Counted from the stretch's first letter, positions 35,131 to 47,047 are shown. The stretch: 64,000 bases of DNA from Erigeron canadensis (GCF_010389155.1 NC_057767.1:10140533-10204532), one strand, 5' to 3'. The notes: a model not told the origin generated them from the sequence alone. A program made the numbers and translations.

Positions 35131-38100
35131 AATCACTTAACAGTTACAATTGCTTATAAAAGTCCTTGTGAACGATCTCGGCCTACCAGTTTTTACTGTA
35201 CTGCATGCGATCAGGTACACTGCCTGTGAGTGTGTAGTAGTCAGTCTTTCGGTAAATCTTGTTAAAGCTAGATTTCACACATCACTGATGCACAGACTCT
35301 TGTCTTGCATTAACTCCATCATTAGGCCTTCTTGGTGCACATACTGTGATCCTTTCTTCAACACTTTGTGGTCTGCTTTGTTGCATCATTGTGCCACTGG
35401 AACCAATTCCACTTCCTAACCAACTCATTGTCCTCCCAAAAGCAACACTATGACCCCCCCCCCTGTTCTTACCAAATGAGTTTCCACCTCTTTTGATCCC
35501 TAACTTATTCCTACTTCTTATGTAACCATTTCTTATATAACCAGTTTCTACAAATATTAATGTATAAAATATATTAAAGCATATATTAAAACAATCACAA
35601 AAATTAAATCCATGTGTTGGAAATATATTAAAACAATCACAAAAATTAATGTATAAAATATATTAAAACAATCACAAAAATTAGGTTAATTACTTACCAA
35701 AACCTTTTGATGCATGTGTTGGGATTTTGAAGCCATCTTTTGTAACCCCAACCTTTCTCCCTAGGGTGACTGATAACTGCCTTTGTATCCTAACTGGACT
35801 TGATGGTTGGTCAGTTTGGATGGTTCTCTGAACAGGCTGTGACATTGACATGGGTTGAGTTTGCATGTCTTGACTGATTGGTTGGTTATTAGTCACTGGT
35901 TGAGACTGACTTTGAGATTTCTCACTCAACCTTTCAGCCACACTAGCCCATGAATTAGTGATCACTGGCTCAGAATTCCCAAACAAGTTTACTGCAACCC
36001 TTCTTCTTTTTGAGATATCATTATCTTGGTTACTTGTTTGTGATGGTTGACTCCCCATTCCTTGACTGTTACCTTCAGTTTGTGCCTGAATGTTGTTTCT
36101 CTTTTATGGTTGACTCTGCAATCCTTGGCTATTATTCTGACCTTGGGTTTCATTGTTGTTTCTTTGTGATGATTGAGTAGTTTCATGGTTGTTTCTTTCA
36201 CATGACTGATTCTGCAGTCCTTGGCCTTGGCTTTCATTGTTGTTTCTTTGACTTGACTGACTCTGCATTCTTTGAGATGATTGATTAGTATGCCCTCCAG
36301 TTGCACTTTCATCCTGTCCAACCTTTGTTGTCTTCTTTTTTCTTGGCTTCTTAATATGAGCAGGCCTTGGAACAGCTCCATTCTTACATCCCCTCATATT
36401 ATGGCCTTGTTGCCAACATTTGGAACAAGTCATAATGGCACCATGCCTTGTGACTCTGTTGTGACTTACCCTGGGTTCATGTACAGCTTTGATTCTTTGT
36501 TTCTTGGGCCTACCAGGCATATTCCTAGGCCTTGGGGGCAATGGCACATTGTGGTCAGGGTTTATTTGCCATGTGTCCATGCCACCAACAGGAATAAGGC
36601 ACTGGTTGTATGCTTCTCTATACATATCTAGCCTAAACCAACCTGAAATGTAATCTTCAGGTTCCTGATTTAGTTTGAATATGGCATTCACAGCATGCAC
36701 ACAAGGGATCCCACTGAGTTCCCACAACCTACAATCACAACTCCTTGATTCTGTGTCCATACAATATGAGTATTTGTAATTCCTAACCTCAAACTTGTTA
36801 CATCCAGCATTAATAACCAACTAGTTACCCCTCTCATTTTTAATTAAATCCATTTTCTTTCTAATAGCAGGACACACATCATTAACCCACTTAGCACTTA
36901 ACTCTCTAATGCCCTCCAACCTTATCATTATTATGACCCTTAATGATTCTAGCAAGGTTATTATTGGCTTATTCCTAACTTTAAGCAAAACAGAATTCCA
37001 ACATTCACTAAACCCATTTTCAACAGCCTCACAACCTGTGTGTAACCAAAAGAAGGCCCTAGACCAAGATTTGGGGTTTCTATCCATTAGGTATTTAAAG
37101 GCATTAGGATTAGCTACCTTAACCTCTTTCATGGCCTCCTCAAACTGGGCAGGATAAGTAGCCTTGCATGCCTTCCAAAAAAAGCTCCTGAAGTGTTCAC
37201 CACTGTATATCTTCTTAAAGTTCTCATAAATGTGCCTTGCACACTGCCTGTGTTCTGCTCTAGGCATAACCTCCTTAACAGCTTCAATTAGACCCTACAA
37301 ATTTATGAAATTAATTAACTTCATTTAAAATAAAGTGTTTAAAGTATAATTGAAAGTAAATTGAAGTATTTGAATTACCTTGTGTTGGTCTGACATTAGA
37401 GTTAGTTGATCACCTTCTGGACACTGAAGATCCTCTTCAAGCAAGCTCAAGAACCATATCCAGTTATCTTTATTTTCAACAGATACAATGGCCCAGGCAA
37501 TTGGATAAATTTGGTTATTGTCTTCCCTCCCAACAGCAGTCAACAACTCACCAGTACATGAAGTTTTCAAAAAACAACCATCCAGTGCTACTATAGGCCT
37601 ACACCCTCTTTTCTAACCTAACTTCAAAGCTGCCAAACAGACATAGAATCTATCAAAATACACCTTTCCATCTGGGTTCTGTGTTGTACCAAGCTTGACT
37701 GTAGACCCATGATTTGTTCTTAACAATGCATCACCATATGGCCTAAGTAGAGCATAGTGTTCCTCTAATGACTTCTCAAATTCAGTCAATGCCCATGATC
37801 TTGCCCTTTTGCATTGTGTATGAGTTACAAAACACTTGTATTTTTTCATCACTAACTCCTGCATTACAGACATTTTTATGTCTGGTTGTTGCCTTATCCT
37901 ATCTGCAAAATGTCTGCCTATCCATCTATAATTAATTAAAGTCCCAAATTTGAAGTTCCTAGCTTGTTGCTCACCTTTCATTGTCCTGATTTGAAAAGTC
38001 TTCTCTTTAGACATCCAAGTAGCATACAGCCTAAAATTACAATTCTGTGGCTTTGGTTGATATCGCACACCATCTTTCTTCTATTTTCCCACACTTTCAT

Positions 38101-40083
38101 CTTTAAGTCTTGGTGGCCTATTGCCACATCTTGCAATCAAACGGTCACTACCACTTCTTTCAAACCACAAAGAGTATCCATTTGCAAGTCCATAGTAAGT
38201 GAGACATTCCTTCAAGTCTTCCGCATTATTGTATTTCTCACCAACCTACAATTACATTCATATTGTTTTAGAATAAACAAATTATGCAGTAATAAAGTAA
38301 TAAACAAATTATCAATTAATATAAACAAATGATGCAGTAATAAAGTAATAAACAAATTATCAATTAATATAAAAAAATTATGCAGTAATAAAGTAAGTTA
38401 CCTTTGGTTCTTTCAATCTCCAATGTGTTGCCTTGTCATGCACAGGAAAAGTTGGAACAGGTTCAGGAGGTGGCTGCAGTGGGTCTTCATATTCTTCCCC
38501 AGTTTTCTTAGAGGTCAGTGCTTCAACAAGATCCTTAAGAAATTCATCATGTTCCTGTTGTATGATGTTTCTGTCATTAAGATGACTGTGCCCACCAACA
38601 TAATTTGGATCAATCCTGGGTAAGTCTTTGGGTTTGGGAATCTTTGCAATTGGCTTTCCTTGTCTTACACTCCTAACTTCATCCTCCCCCTCACTTAAGT
38701 GGTCTAAAGAAGCAATAGACCCAGCATCATCATTTTCATCCTCTGCAACATATTCCTCATCACTATCTTCATCCTCTTCCTGAACCTCATCATTGTTTCC
38801 TATCTCTTGACCACCAACATTGTTGTCATCAGTCTCCTAACCACCAACATTGTTGACATCAGTCTCCTCACCACCAACATTGTTTTCACCCTCATCATCT
38901 ACTTTATTTTCATTCTCAGTATCATACAAGCCTTCCTTATGTGCTTCTACCTTTATCTCCTCTGGATCATCTTTGTCATTCTGGATAAAGTTATCCAACT
39001 GTACACCCAAGTGGTCACAATAAACTTGCATTGTACCATATGTATCAGCCAGATCATAAAACGTTTCAAAATCAGTCTATCAAATTACCAATTACACCCT
39101 CTAGGAAGAGTACCAACTCACGTCGAGTCCTCTGTACAGTCTCAATTTCATCTTCCCGACCATTAACATACCGCAGTGGATTAAATAGAAACATACCATC
39201 GTGATGGATGTTTAGGGTGAACACTTTAGGCTCTCCCATCACTACAACATAAATAAAAAAACAAAAAATACAGCTAATTATAAAACGTAAGTGAAAAGCC
39301 CCAAATTAATTACCAGAAATTACTGTACATTGAACTCTAATTTTAAATCGTAAAACGTAATTCAAAAGCCCCAAATTAATTACCAGATATCATCGTAGAT
39401 TGAACCCTAATTTTAAATAGAAACCACATAATTGAAAAGCCCAAATTAATTACCAAAAATTACTGTAGATTGAACCCTAATTTTAATTTGAAAGCATAAA
39501 TGATGAAAACCCCCAAATAAAACCCATATTAAAAACCCTAATTGAAAAAACCATATTCAAACCCATGATTTGTTGTACAAAAAACCCTAAGTTGAAACCC
39601 CCAAATTAATAACCAGTAAATTACTGTATATAAAAACCCTTTTTTCTTTAGATAAAAACCGTATTTACTAATTAGTGTAAATTAAGATAACAAAACGTAA
39701 TCACTGTATTTGAAACGTACCTTAAATATTACACATGAAACGATCTGGGTTTTGTGGTTTATGTTTGAGTGTTTAAGAGAGAAAAGAGAAGAAGAACAAA
39801 AAAAACGGGAGAAATGAATCACTTTTTTGTGGTTGTTACATTTATATATATGTTGACTCGCATTGTTCATTTATATAATTAAATAGCACGTGTAAATATA
39901 TATGCCTCGTCACCATTTTTTATTAAGTTGTTTACCGGTTAATACTCCATCCGGTCACCTCTTACATACAATATTCATATACGAGTTATTCTTTCATACA
40001 ATACACAAAAATAAAGAGTCTTTCATACAATAGTAATTGGAGACAAGTAACATACATCCACGGATATTTTTCCCTAATTATTT

Positions 40084-40260
40084 ATGAGTCGTTCTTGTCG
40101 ACGTTATTACTGATACTTATCCTTTATAGAACTCACTTATAATAAAATTTGCCGTATGGGAAAATTCTATGGGATATACATGTTGATTATATGAAACTCT
40201 GAGGTGTTGCCCATCATTGTGAACTATAACCATCATTGTGAACCATATAGTTGCACTATT
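40084..40260 (+). pseudogene. Relic of a SABATH 3' flank
   Basis: Words such as TCGTTCTTGT, CTTATCCTTTATA, GGGATATACATGTTGATTATATGAA and CATCATTGTGAACCAT run in the same order as 17165-17320 downstream of the SABATH relic. It contains no coding sequence and marks a further decayed member of the cluster. Confidence 0.55.
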
Positions 40261-41174
40261 GCAAGATGTGCTTTCATACCAATACGTAAATCACTATTGA
40301 CAACTAGAAATACCCCCACGCAAATGATTTATGTAGTACTATAGATAACAACAACAATATTCAATTTCGTCAAATACGGGGTAGAAAATATTAGATGTAG
40401 ATAGTGATACCTTTGCTCAAAAATAAAATAAAAAATTGGAACTTACTCTAAGCTAGCACTGGTTATAAATCAATCTGGCCTTGATATGTACATTGTTATA
40501 GAGCTTTGAGCGAAATTATACTTTCTTGAAACGGTTACAAAATGTGTGCAGCAAAGACATGATTCTAGCATCTTATATATGAGTTTATTCAAAAATTACA
40601 AAATAGGTGTACAGATCGCTTCTTTATATGAATAAGGCACAAGCAGGCGTAGACATGCACCCTTAGATGGTAAACAGCTACTTGGGGAATAGTCGTGACC
40701 ATTGGATTAACCAAGGAATAAAGTGACTAGACATAAGAGAGATCGACTCTCGAACCATGAACACGACCTCAACAAACCTTTAGATGCGAAAGTGGTTAGT
40801 GATTGCTCATTTAGGTTTGATAAACTAGAGAGGGCCAACTGTTTCTTCAAAAACCAACACACTTTTTCCAAGAATTTAACATTTCATCATGTCTGTCAAG
40901 TGTTGTTTTATAAACAGCAGGCTCTTAAAAATATGTGAATCCCAAACAAGCCTTTGATATATCGACACTTTGATGGTTTTAGCTTTTTTTTCTTAGAGCA
41001 GTGATGGAACAATGCAAATGAGCAAAGTTTCGCACCAAGGAAGCTAAAATAGGAATGTCCACGACAGTTGTATCGTGCTACAGTTTACAACACATATTTA
41101 CAACCCTTGATACATATTAGACTAAAAGCTTCGCGTAATAATTACTTTTGAGAGACCAATTATGTACAGATTCT
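40261..41174. other. Spacer downstream of the BBD gene
   Basis: No gene seen. The stretch nearest 41174 may be the end of the BBD 3' UTR. Confidence 0.5.
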
Positions 41175-41192
41175 TCCTCCTGCAACGAATAC
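41175..41192 (-). other. Possible 3'-UTR exon border of the BBD gene
   Basis: Minus strand TATTCGTTGCAG|GAGGAAG is a good acceptor and could pair with the donor CAG|GTAAGG that sits just after the BBD stop codon at 42041. Inference only. Confidence 0.4.
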
Positions 41193-41461
41193 AGAAATAA
41201 CACAAAACTGTTATCGACGAATTAGGGGTTTAAAAAACACTCATTTTGTGAAATACAACACAATTTTGGGCCATCTATCTACTTGTGAAAGGGTTTATTT
41301 GCTGTATGCTTTATGTAATAACTGGTCAAACAACAAATAGATAGAAGGGGGGACTGGGCGATCAAATTAAACAGGTTGTACATCACCTAAAGTCTACCTC
41401 TTAATAGTTCAACCCCTTCTGATCTTTTTATTCGATGGTTTAGACCATCATTGTAATAATA

Positions 41462-41671
41462 AACCATCTGGGTTACAACCTAGTGGCCATTTGCCCCCTA
41501 AAAAGCAACTTGGTGGGAACACCACCCAGGTTCGAATCCCTGCAAAAGCATATTCAACCAACCAAGGTTTATGGGGTCTCACCGTCAGGCGCGTTGCAGG
41601 GTCGCTAGCTTGAGAGGGAAAACTCCTCTACGGGACTAAAGGGTTCCCGAGAATTTACCCTTTTTTTATCT
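41462..41671 (+). mobile_element. tRNA-derived SINE
   Basis: A box ACAACCTAGTGGCCATTT (from 41475), B box AGGTTCGAATCCC (41528-41540), T-rich end, and an 11-bp TSD TTGTAATAATA (41451-41461, 41672-41682). Confidence 0.88.
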
Positions 41672-42040
41672 TTGTAATAATACCATTTACTTGACCATAA
41701 TATATCTGCTGATCTCCATAAAGGATTTTGGATAAGAAACAAAGAATTGCTTACAAGACAACCCAACCCGGGCCTGTTTCAACCCCTACACACAAAAAAT
41801 GATTTATTTTAAGCTGTGACCCATTTAACCTGCCTAATTCGCCCGTTTGCCCACTTTATTTTGGGGTATTGACGTCTGAGATTGATAGCAAGGGTGAGGG
41901 AAAAAGATGCTCCTTAATAATTTATTGGTATTTCAGTTGAAAGGAAACAGGTTTCTAGTATATTCGAACCAAAAAGTGACATCAATAGGAAAATATAGAA
42001 TTTATATAGGATATACTCAATGATTGAATTCCCTTACCTG

Positions 42041-45000
42041 TTACGCCCAGTTCCTCTTGGATCGGAGTTGAGTGAGCTTATCCTTCCATTGGGCTGTAAG
42101 AAGCATCAAAACAGATTGTAGTGAGCAGACGTAACATTCTACTGTCGGATATGATTACAAACTTATATTAATAGTCTTAGAAACCAATTTTGGATTGAAA
42201 AATTATCTAGGAGGTTTTGTTGAGCATATGACCCGGCCCAAAACCCGACCTGAACCGACCAGCCCGATATGGTAACTGGTGGGGTCACGGGTTCGATTTT
42301 GTTGCACTGCCGGGTTTCGGGCCGGGTTTTGACTTGTGATGAACAAATGTCCCTTAAACCCGATAACCAAACCCGAACCGACCCTCCCAATAGGGTGGGG
42401 GCGGGTCACGGGTTCGATTTTGTTGCGTTGGCAGGTTTCACGATTGCACGGGCCTGACCGGTTCGGACCCGTGCAAATTCCTTTCATCCCATGTGACCTG
42501 TTTTCATTTCGGATAATCTTTATTTATTGTACGCATTTTACCAGTTCATACGTAAACGGGTCGAACTTGACACTTCAAGCTAAAGCCTGTGAACAATAAG
42601 ATGTGTAACAACAAAAAATAAAACACACCGGCATCTCTGTAGCGTTCCTCAACTGCAGCAACAAGCATATTCCGAACTAGATTAAACTCCTTGGTCTCAA
42701 CACAGGGCTGGCCATTTGGCCTGTCATCATAAACTCTTGGTTAGCTTCTTTCAAAATTAAGAACAAGTATCAAACCTTAAAGAACCTCAAAAATAGTCTG
42801 GCATGATAACCACAATAATAACTCAGAATCATATAGATGAACTGAACTTCAAGCATATTCATAAAAATGTCCTTTCTTCAATCAGGTTACACTTTTTTAT
42901 ACTCTTCTAGGGATATTTGGATTTTCGTTCTGAGCTAAATATGATATACTTGTACACCATACATAACGACAAGTATGTCAGTTTTTGTTAAAAGACAATT
43001 CTTCATATTATTTAATCCAACAAGATTTTATCTGATTATTAGTTATTACAACTTCCAAACACTATTTACAGCTCAATATCCATCTCTGCTTAAATAATAA
43101 CCCATAAATTAGTTACCTGTCCAATTCTTTAAATAACAAACCATCTGAAGAAGATCCTTGAAATGAAGGCTTTGCAGATTCAACAATCTTCATACCATCA
43201 TTATACGCCAAGAACTTGTTCACTTGTATTGGAACCTGAACTTGTATAAGAGAATAGCATTATTAAATCTTCCCTCATGTAATGAAATACTCCATATTAA
43301 TGTTCAAAAGTAGAACTTTGTGTTTATGATTAAGTTAACGTACCTTGCACCGGACAGCAATATTAATGGCATCTGACGGACGAAGGTCAAAGCTAACACA
43401 CTCACTTTCATCATCAGCCTAAAAACATCATCAGCAACATTTGAGTTTTGACAAGCTTCATAAATATATGTGAATTAAATGTCTAATTCTTAAACTAATT
43501 GTTCTTTCAGGTCCATGCCTTTGTGAGATATAATCGAGCAAAATACGCCTCATGTATTCTCTTGGTAACTCGGACAAGCTTGACCTGCATACAACATAAA
43601 CCAAATTAATGACAAGAAAATGGAGTTAAGATTGGACGAGTTGGCATGGAGGGTAATGGTCAAAACCAGTAACACTTGTTGGCCATGTTGACTTTAGTAG
43701 TAATCTACATTTTGGGCAATTTTTGTCCCACTTGACCCATTTCCCTTTTGGTACATGTTTCACCCATTAAAGATAAAACATAATCTAGACCACAAATTCA
43801 AATATAAATGGATCAAAGTTGCCATATCTACATGAAAGCAGTAGAAGACTTACTTTATAACCCATCTTATCGACCATTTCCCGCACCACTTGATACATAG
43901 TTGGCCTGGCCTGAAACACAACAAAAATAACTCCTATTATTCAAAAAACATAAAATAAAAGGAAAAGGCAAAAAAAATAAAAGTCAAAACAGATAGAAAT
44001 CCATAACAAAATATCAGCATACAATTTGAACATTCCGAATTGCTGCCATGAGCAGTACACTAGGCATCTCCACTGCAAAAAAAAATTTAATAATATGAGA
44101 AAGAGCCTATGTATGTAAATCCATAACAAAATGTCCAGCATTACCAAACTGACAAATTGAATATCTGGAGATCAAAAGATGTACATACAAACAATTATTG
44201 GAAGTAAAAGGCCTGTTCCATCTTCCATCTTCAGAACAATTGCAGGATGTGGAGCATAATCAGGAAGATGCCCATTTTGGGGATTGTTATGTGCACATCT
44301 TAGATGCCTGCCATCCCTCATTTTAACCAAGAACCCCTCTGGCCCGCTCTTCACCTCAACTGTATAGAAAATCAAAGTAACAAAAAGTGAAGTAAATACT
44401 GCGAAACAACCATAGAATTTACGTTCAGAACGACAGAAACAAGATTAAATTGTTCTTTGTTACAAGTTACAATGATGGCTAATTGGCTAGAGGGGGTGTT
44501 TAGATTTGCATTTTACACATGATTATGTGGTTATTGCAACTTAAAATGTCGAACAAATTACCTATTTAGCTTATTTAACAAAATTTCAAACTTGTAATCC
44601 CGTTTAACAGTATTATGCCTCTGATTTTTAACCAGATTACCCATTTTTGGTCATTTTACCCATTAACTTCTTAAAATCATTAGATTTTCCAAAACTAAAA
44701 AAAGTTGATTGTCCTGTATTTTCAACTTGGAGAAGCAAATTATCTGATTCTGGTATATGAATGTCATATAATCACTTTCAAAGATCATATCCAAACATCC
44801 TGTATAACTGACTAGTAATTGAAAAACAAATTAGCATTAAACAAAATCAAATTACTTAAAAACAACATAGATTTCTTACCAGCTTCCACAACACTAGATT
44901 CAACATAATCCGAGTCATTCTCATTGAAACTTTCCGCCATACTACCATTGCCATTTGAGGACGAACTAAAAGTACACATAATGGTCTTTAGCTTAGGTTG

Positions 45001-45168
45001 ACCACGCATATGCACCCGATAGCTATAAACACCTCTATATCCCCAAATCTCACTTCTAAGACTTTTAGCCTTCGATAAACCCCCGTTAACTACAGGTACT
45101 CTACAAGCCCCTCCTTGCTTCCTATGCATAGAGGGGCAAACAACTGGACCTTGTAAAGAACTCATCAT
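42041..45168 (-). CDS. BBD1: BBD-type bifunctional nuclease
   Basis: Plant BFN/DUF151 protein with RNase and DNase activity, linked in Arabidopsis to ABA-dependent defence. Nine coding exons join in frame: 45168-44880, 44359-44189, 44072-44023, 43910-43854, 43584-43519, 43418-43344, 43235-43117, 42720-42629, 42093-42041; 323 aa (Arabidopsis BBD1 is about the same). Exon 1 holds a Ser/basic N-terminal region and FNENDSDYVESSVVEA. The BFN domain runs from VEVKSGPEGF through VHNNP-like HNNPQNGHLPDYAPHP, VLKMEDGTGLLLPI, PTMYQVVREMVDKMGYK, TKRIHEAYFARL and FDLRPSDAINIAVRCK. A UVR-like helix (EERYRDAAQWKDKLTQL) ends it. Intron 5 must use a GC donor (AAG|GCATGG). The gene symbol could equally be BBD2. 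An intact-looking gene. Confidence 0.92.
42228..42470. repeat. GC-rich duplicated block in BBD intron 8
   Basis: GGTCACGGGTTCGATTTTGTTGC occurs at 42281 and 42402, about 120 bp apart. It lies among CCCGACC/GGGTCGG-type words, resembling hAT/MITE subterminal repeats. Confidence 0.7.
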
Positions 45169-45689
45169 ACCTGTTAACAAATATCCAAAACACCAACTTA
45201 CCAAATCATGATTTACAAACTACTACGTATAAAAATACAACGGCAGACCCACTTTTCATTTCATGTTTCAATTCCGATGGGACCCAAACAAACAATACCA
45301 TATTTATTAACATACAATTAACACCCACGAGGTACAATAAGTGCACACTAAATATGTTAATTTGATCACATGCCTATCATAGTACATTATCAATAATATC
45401 ATCATGTGTATAAATAATTCGTGTACCACATGTCCTATTCCACAACAACCTAGTACACAATCACAACCAACTCTTATTAAACTTTTTACAATCAATTTAC
45501 TACAATTTTAAGTAACGGTAGCTGATATGACAAATTCAATCCTTTTTTCTGTTACATTTATGGGATATTTAGCAACAAAATTGCACCTAATGATTTTCTA
45601 GTCATAACATATATTTCTACACAAAAATATATAAACGGATGCAGTTTTCCTTGTTCATATTTCGCGTTGAGAGCGAGTCATTTGACTAA
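45169..45689 (-). other. Probable 5'-UTR intron of the BBD gene
   Basis: A good acceptor TTGTTAACAG lies two bases before the ATGATG start, so coding begins right after an intron. No gene is seen in this stretch. Confidence 0.55.
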
Positions 45690-45957
45690 GATTTAAACGG
45701 CCTATCTGGGTATCCCGTGGCCATTCCAAACGATTTCTCACCACGGAGATGTTACCTAGTGATATTCAAACCAGAGACCGCTTGTGAAGCCATCAAGTGT
45801 CATGACCACTAGGTCGCCTTCTATATATGGACAAAACACAACAAGAAAAACTATTGTATCCAATCCCGACATAAGTGGGGTACAGGGTAGGTGTACTGTA
45901 GACAGTCTTATCTCGGTACCTCTACCTAATGCTCCCAAAAGGACCTCCGGCCAAAAA
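45690..45957 (-). mobile_element. SINE pair (tRNA head and Au-SINE-like tail)
   Basis: Minus strand: A box GACCTAGTGGTCATGAC (45815-45799) and B box GGTTTGAATATC (45772-45761) mark one SINE head. Just upstream on the same strand, GTACCGAGATAAGACTGTC...CCCCACTTATGTCGGGATT with a TTGTTG tail (45935-45825) matches the 3' body of Au-type SINEs. TSDs were not found. Confidence 0.65.
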
Positions 45958-45977
45958 GTGAATAAATATTTGCTATG

Positions 45978-46437
45978 ATATACGAAAGCAAGTACCCGCG
46001 CTTTGCGGCGGTGAGATGGTGAGGTGATAGGTCATAGAGTGTGATAGGTTATAAAGAGTCATAGTCAAATGTCTTAACCGTATGGGCTCCGCCCTCATAT
46101 TTAAAAATTCGTCGAAAGTATATCGAATGACATCTCTATCTCTAATGAATGACAGCTCTATCTCTAATGAAAGAGCACGAAATTTTATGAGCACCCATAT
46201 AATTTTTATAATTTATCGATTTACGGTTTTTGAGATAAAAAAATTTTTAATGAACCGGAGGAATAAATGAATCATGGAGGAGAGAGAAAATGTATGATTG
46301 GTTGATATTTGATGAGAGAGAAAGGGTAATATAGTTATATTAGATAAATATAAAATAGATAGAAGGGGCATTTTAGGAAAGCAAATGTTGAATCTTAAAA
46401 TTTAGACTGAGGAATCCACTTTATAATATAGTATAGA
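45978..46437 (-). mobile_element. Helitron relic in the BBD upstream intron
   Basis: The minus strand begins TCTATACTATATTATAAAG after an A (46438) and runs in parallel with the Helitron at 17327 (shared CTCCTCCAT, AAACCGTA, TTTCGTGCTCTTTCAT, GGGCGGAG words). It ends after the hairpin CCGCCGCAAAGCGCGGG near 45978; the terminal CTRR is mutated. A 24-bp ATCTCTAATGAA[T/A]GA duplication lies at 46130-46170. Confidence 0.7.
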
Positions 46438-46774
46438 TATATGTAAGAAATGTCACACAAAAATGATAGTGAATTATTATAGTACTAATATATTTCATTA
46501 TTTCTAGTTAACAAATGTTTGCTATGAATTAATTATACACCAGCACAAGATCATCAAAGAGATATATAGATATAGATACATATAAAAACCAAAAGCATAT
46601 AACATAAAACAGAGCAAAGAATCTAGACAACTTTATAAGACTATCAAACATGTATCTGTCAAAAGTCAAAACAGAGATCATCATATATGAAATAAATATT
46701 ATATCTACATGTAATTTAAAGAGACATAAAAAGAAAATCCTAAAAAGATTTATGTAACACAAAAGGGTCCTGAC

Positions 46775-46900
46775 CTTAATATAGTTTTGAAGAAAGTGAT
46801 ATAGAAAAGTGAAGAAACAGGATAAAGAAAATGAAATGATAAATGGTGATCGAGAGAGAGAAAGAGATATAAAGAGAAGAAAGCGTTAGTAATGGGATAT
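46775..46900 (-). promoter_or_regulatory. Likely 5'-UTR exon and leader of the BBD gene
   Basis: The minus strand carries a CT-rich leader (CTCTTTCTCTCTCTCGATC) ending in a good donor AAG|GTCAGG at 46775/46774, which could pair with the acceptor at 45169. Inferred from sequence style only. Confidence 0.45.
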
Positions 46901-47047
46901 TTATCTGAGTTGAGTGTATGTGAATGTGTTCCCTTTTTTCATATTTTTTCTTTTTTCCTATTTTGATGTATGAATTATTTGAATTAAATTGACAAAAATG
47001 TCACTATCTCAAGAAAGATACATTTTAACACCTTTTAATATTAATTT

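Larger units (their letters stand above)
33643..39239 (-). pseudogene. MuDR-type transposase of the large MULE
   Basis: Starts at 39239 with MGEPKVFTLNIHHDGMF, a PB1-like MULE N-terminus. Then comes an acidic region with GGEETD repeats, and a MuDR DNA-binding segment (CNFRLYATWMSKEKTFQIRT, 38068 on). The MULE catalytic core follows: CRPIVALDGCFLKT with the first Asp, LMSDQHK with the second, and an intron 37378-about 37295. Next are CARHIYENFKK, the SWIM finger CDCRLWELSGIPCVHA (36.7 kb), the zinc knuckle CSKCWQQGHNMRGC, and a Gln/Asn/Ser-rich tail. In-frame stops occur at 38837 (TAG), 38081 (TAG), 37613 (TAG), 36821 (TAG) and 36104 (TAA). A Lys-rich tail ending in a stop at 33643 lies beyond an LTR insert and is probably the original C-terminus. 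Inactive now. Confidence 0.85.
32321..40074 (-). mobile_element. 7.75-kb Mutator-like element, complete ends
   Basis: The ends GGGAAAAGTATATGTGGATG and (reverse complement) GGGAAAAATATCCGTGGATG continue as inverted repeats (TATGTTACTTGTCTCC, CTATTGTATGAAAGA) for roughly 150 bp. They are flanked by a perfect 9-bp TSD TAATTATTT (32312-32320, 40075-40083). It carries a MULE transposase on the minus strand and a GRF zinc-finger gene on the plus strand, head to head across the element. Both have in-frame stops, and a gypsy LTR-like insert lies at 33819. Confidence 0.95.

Noticed and set aside
36281..36631. Plus-strand frame opposite the MULE transposase
   Set aside because: Antisense of the SWIM/zinc-knuckle coding region.
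41475..41540. Possible tRNA genes at the A/B box pairs
   Set aside because: The boxes are followed by long non-tRNA bodies and flanked by target duplications, and no cloverleaf closes; these are SINEs.
42163..42599. Overlapping frames rich in Gly/Arg/Pro in BBD intron 8
   Set aside because: Caused by GC-rich repeated words (GGTCACGGGTTCG); both strands are open and nothing resembles a protein.
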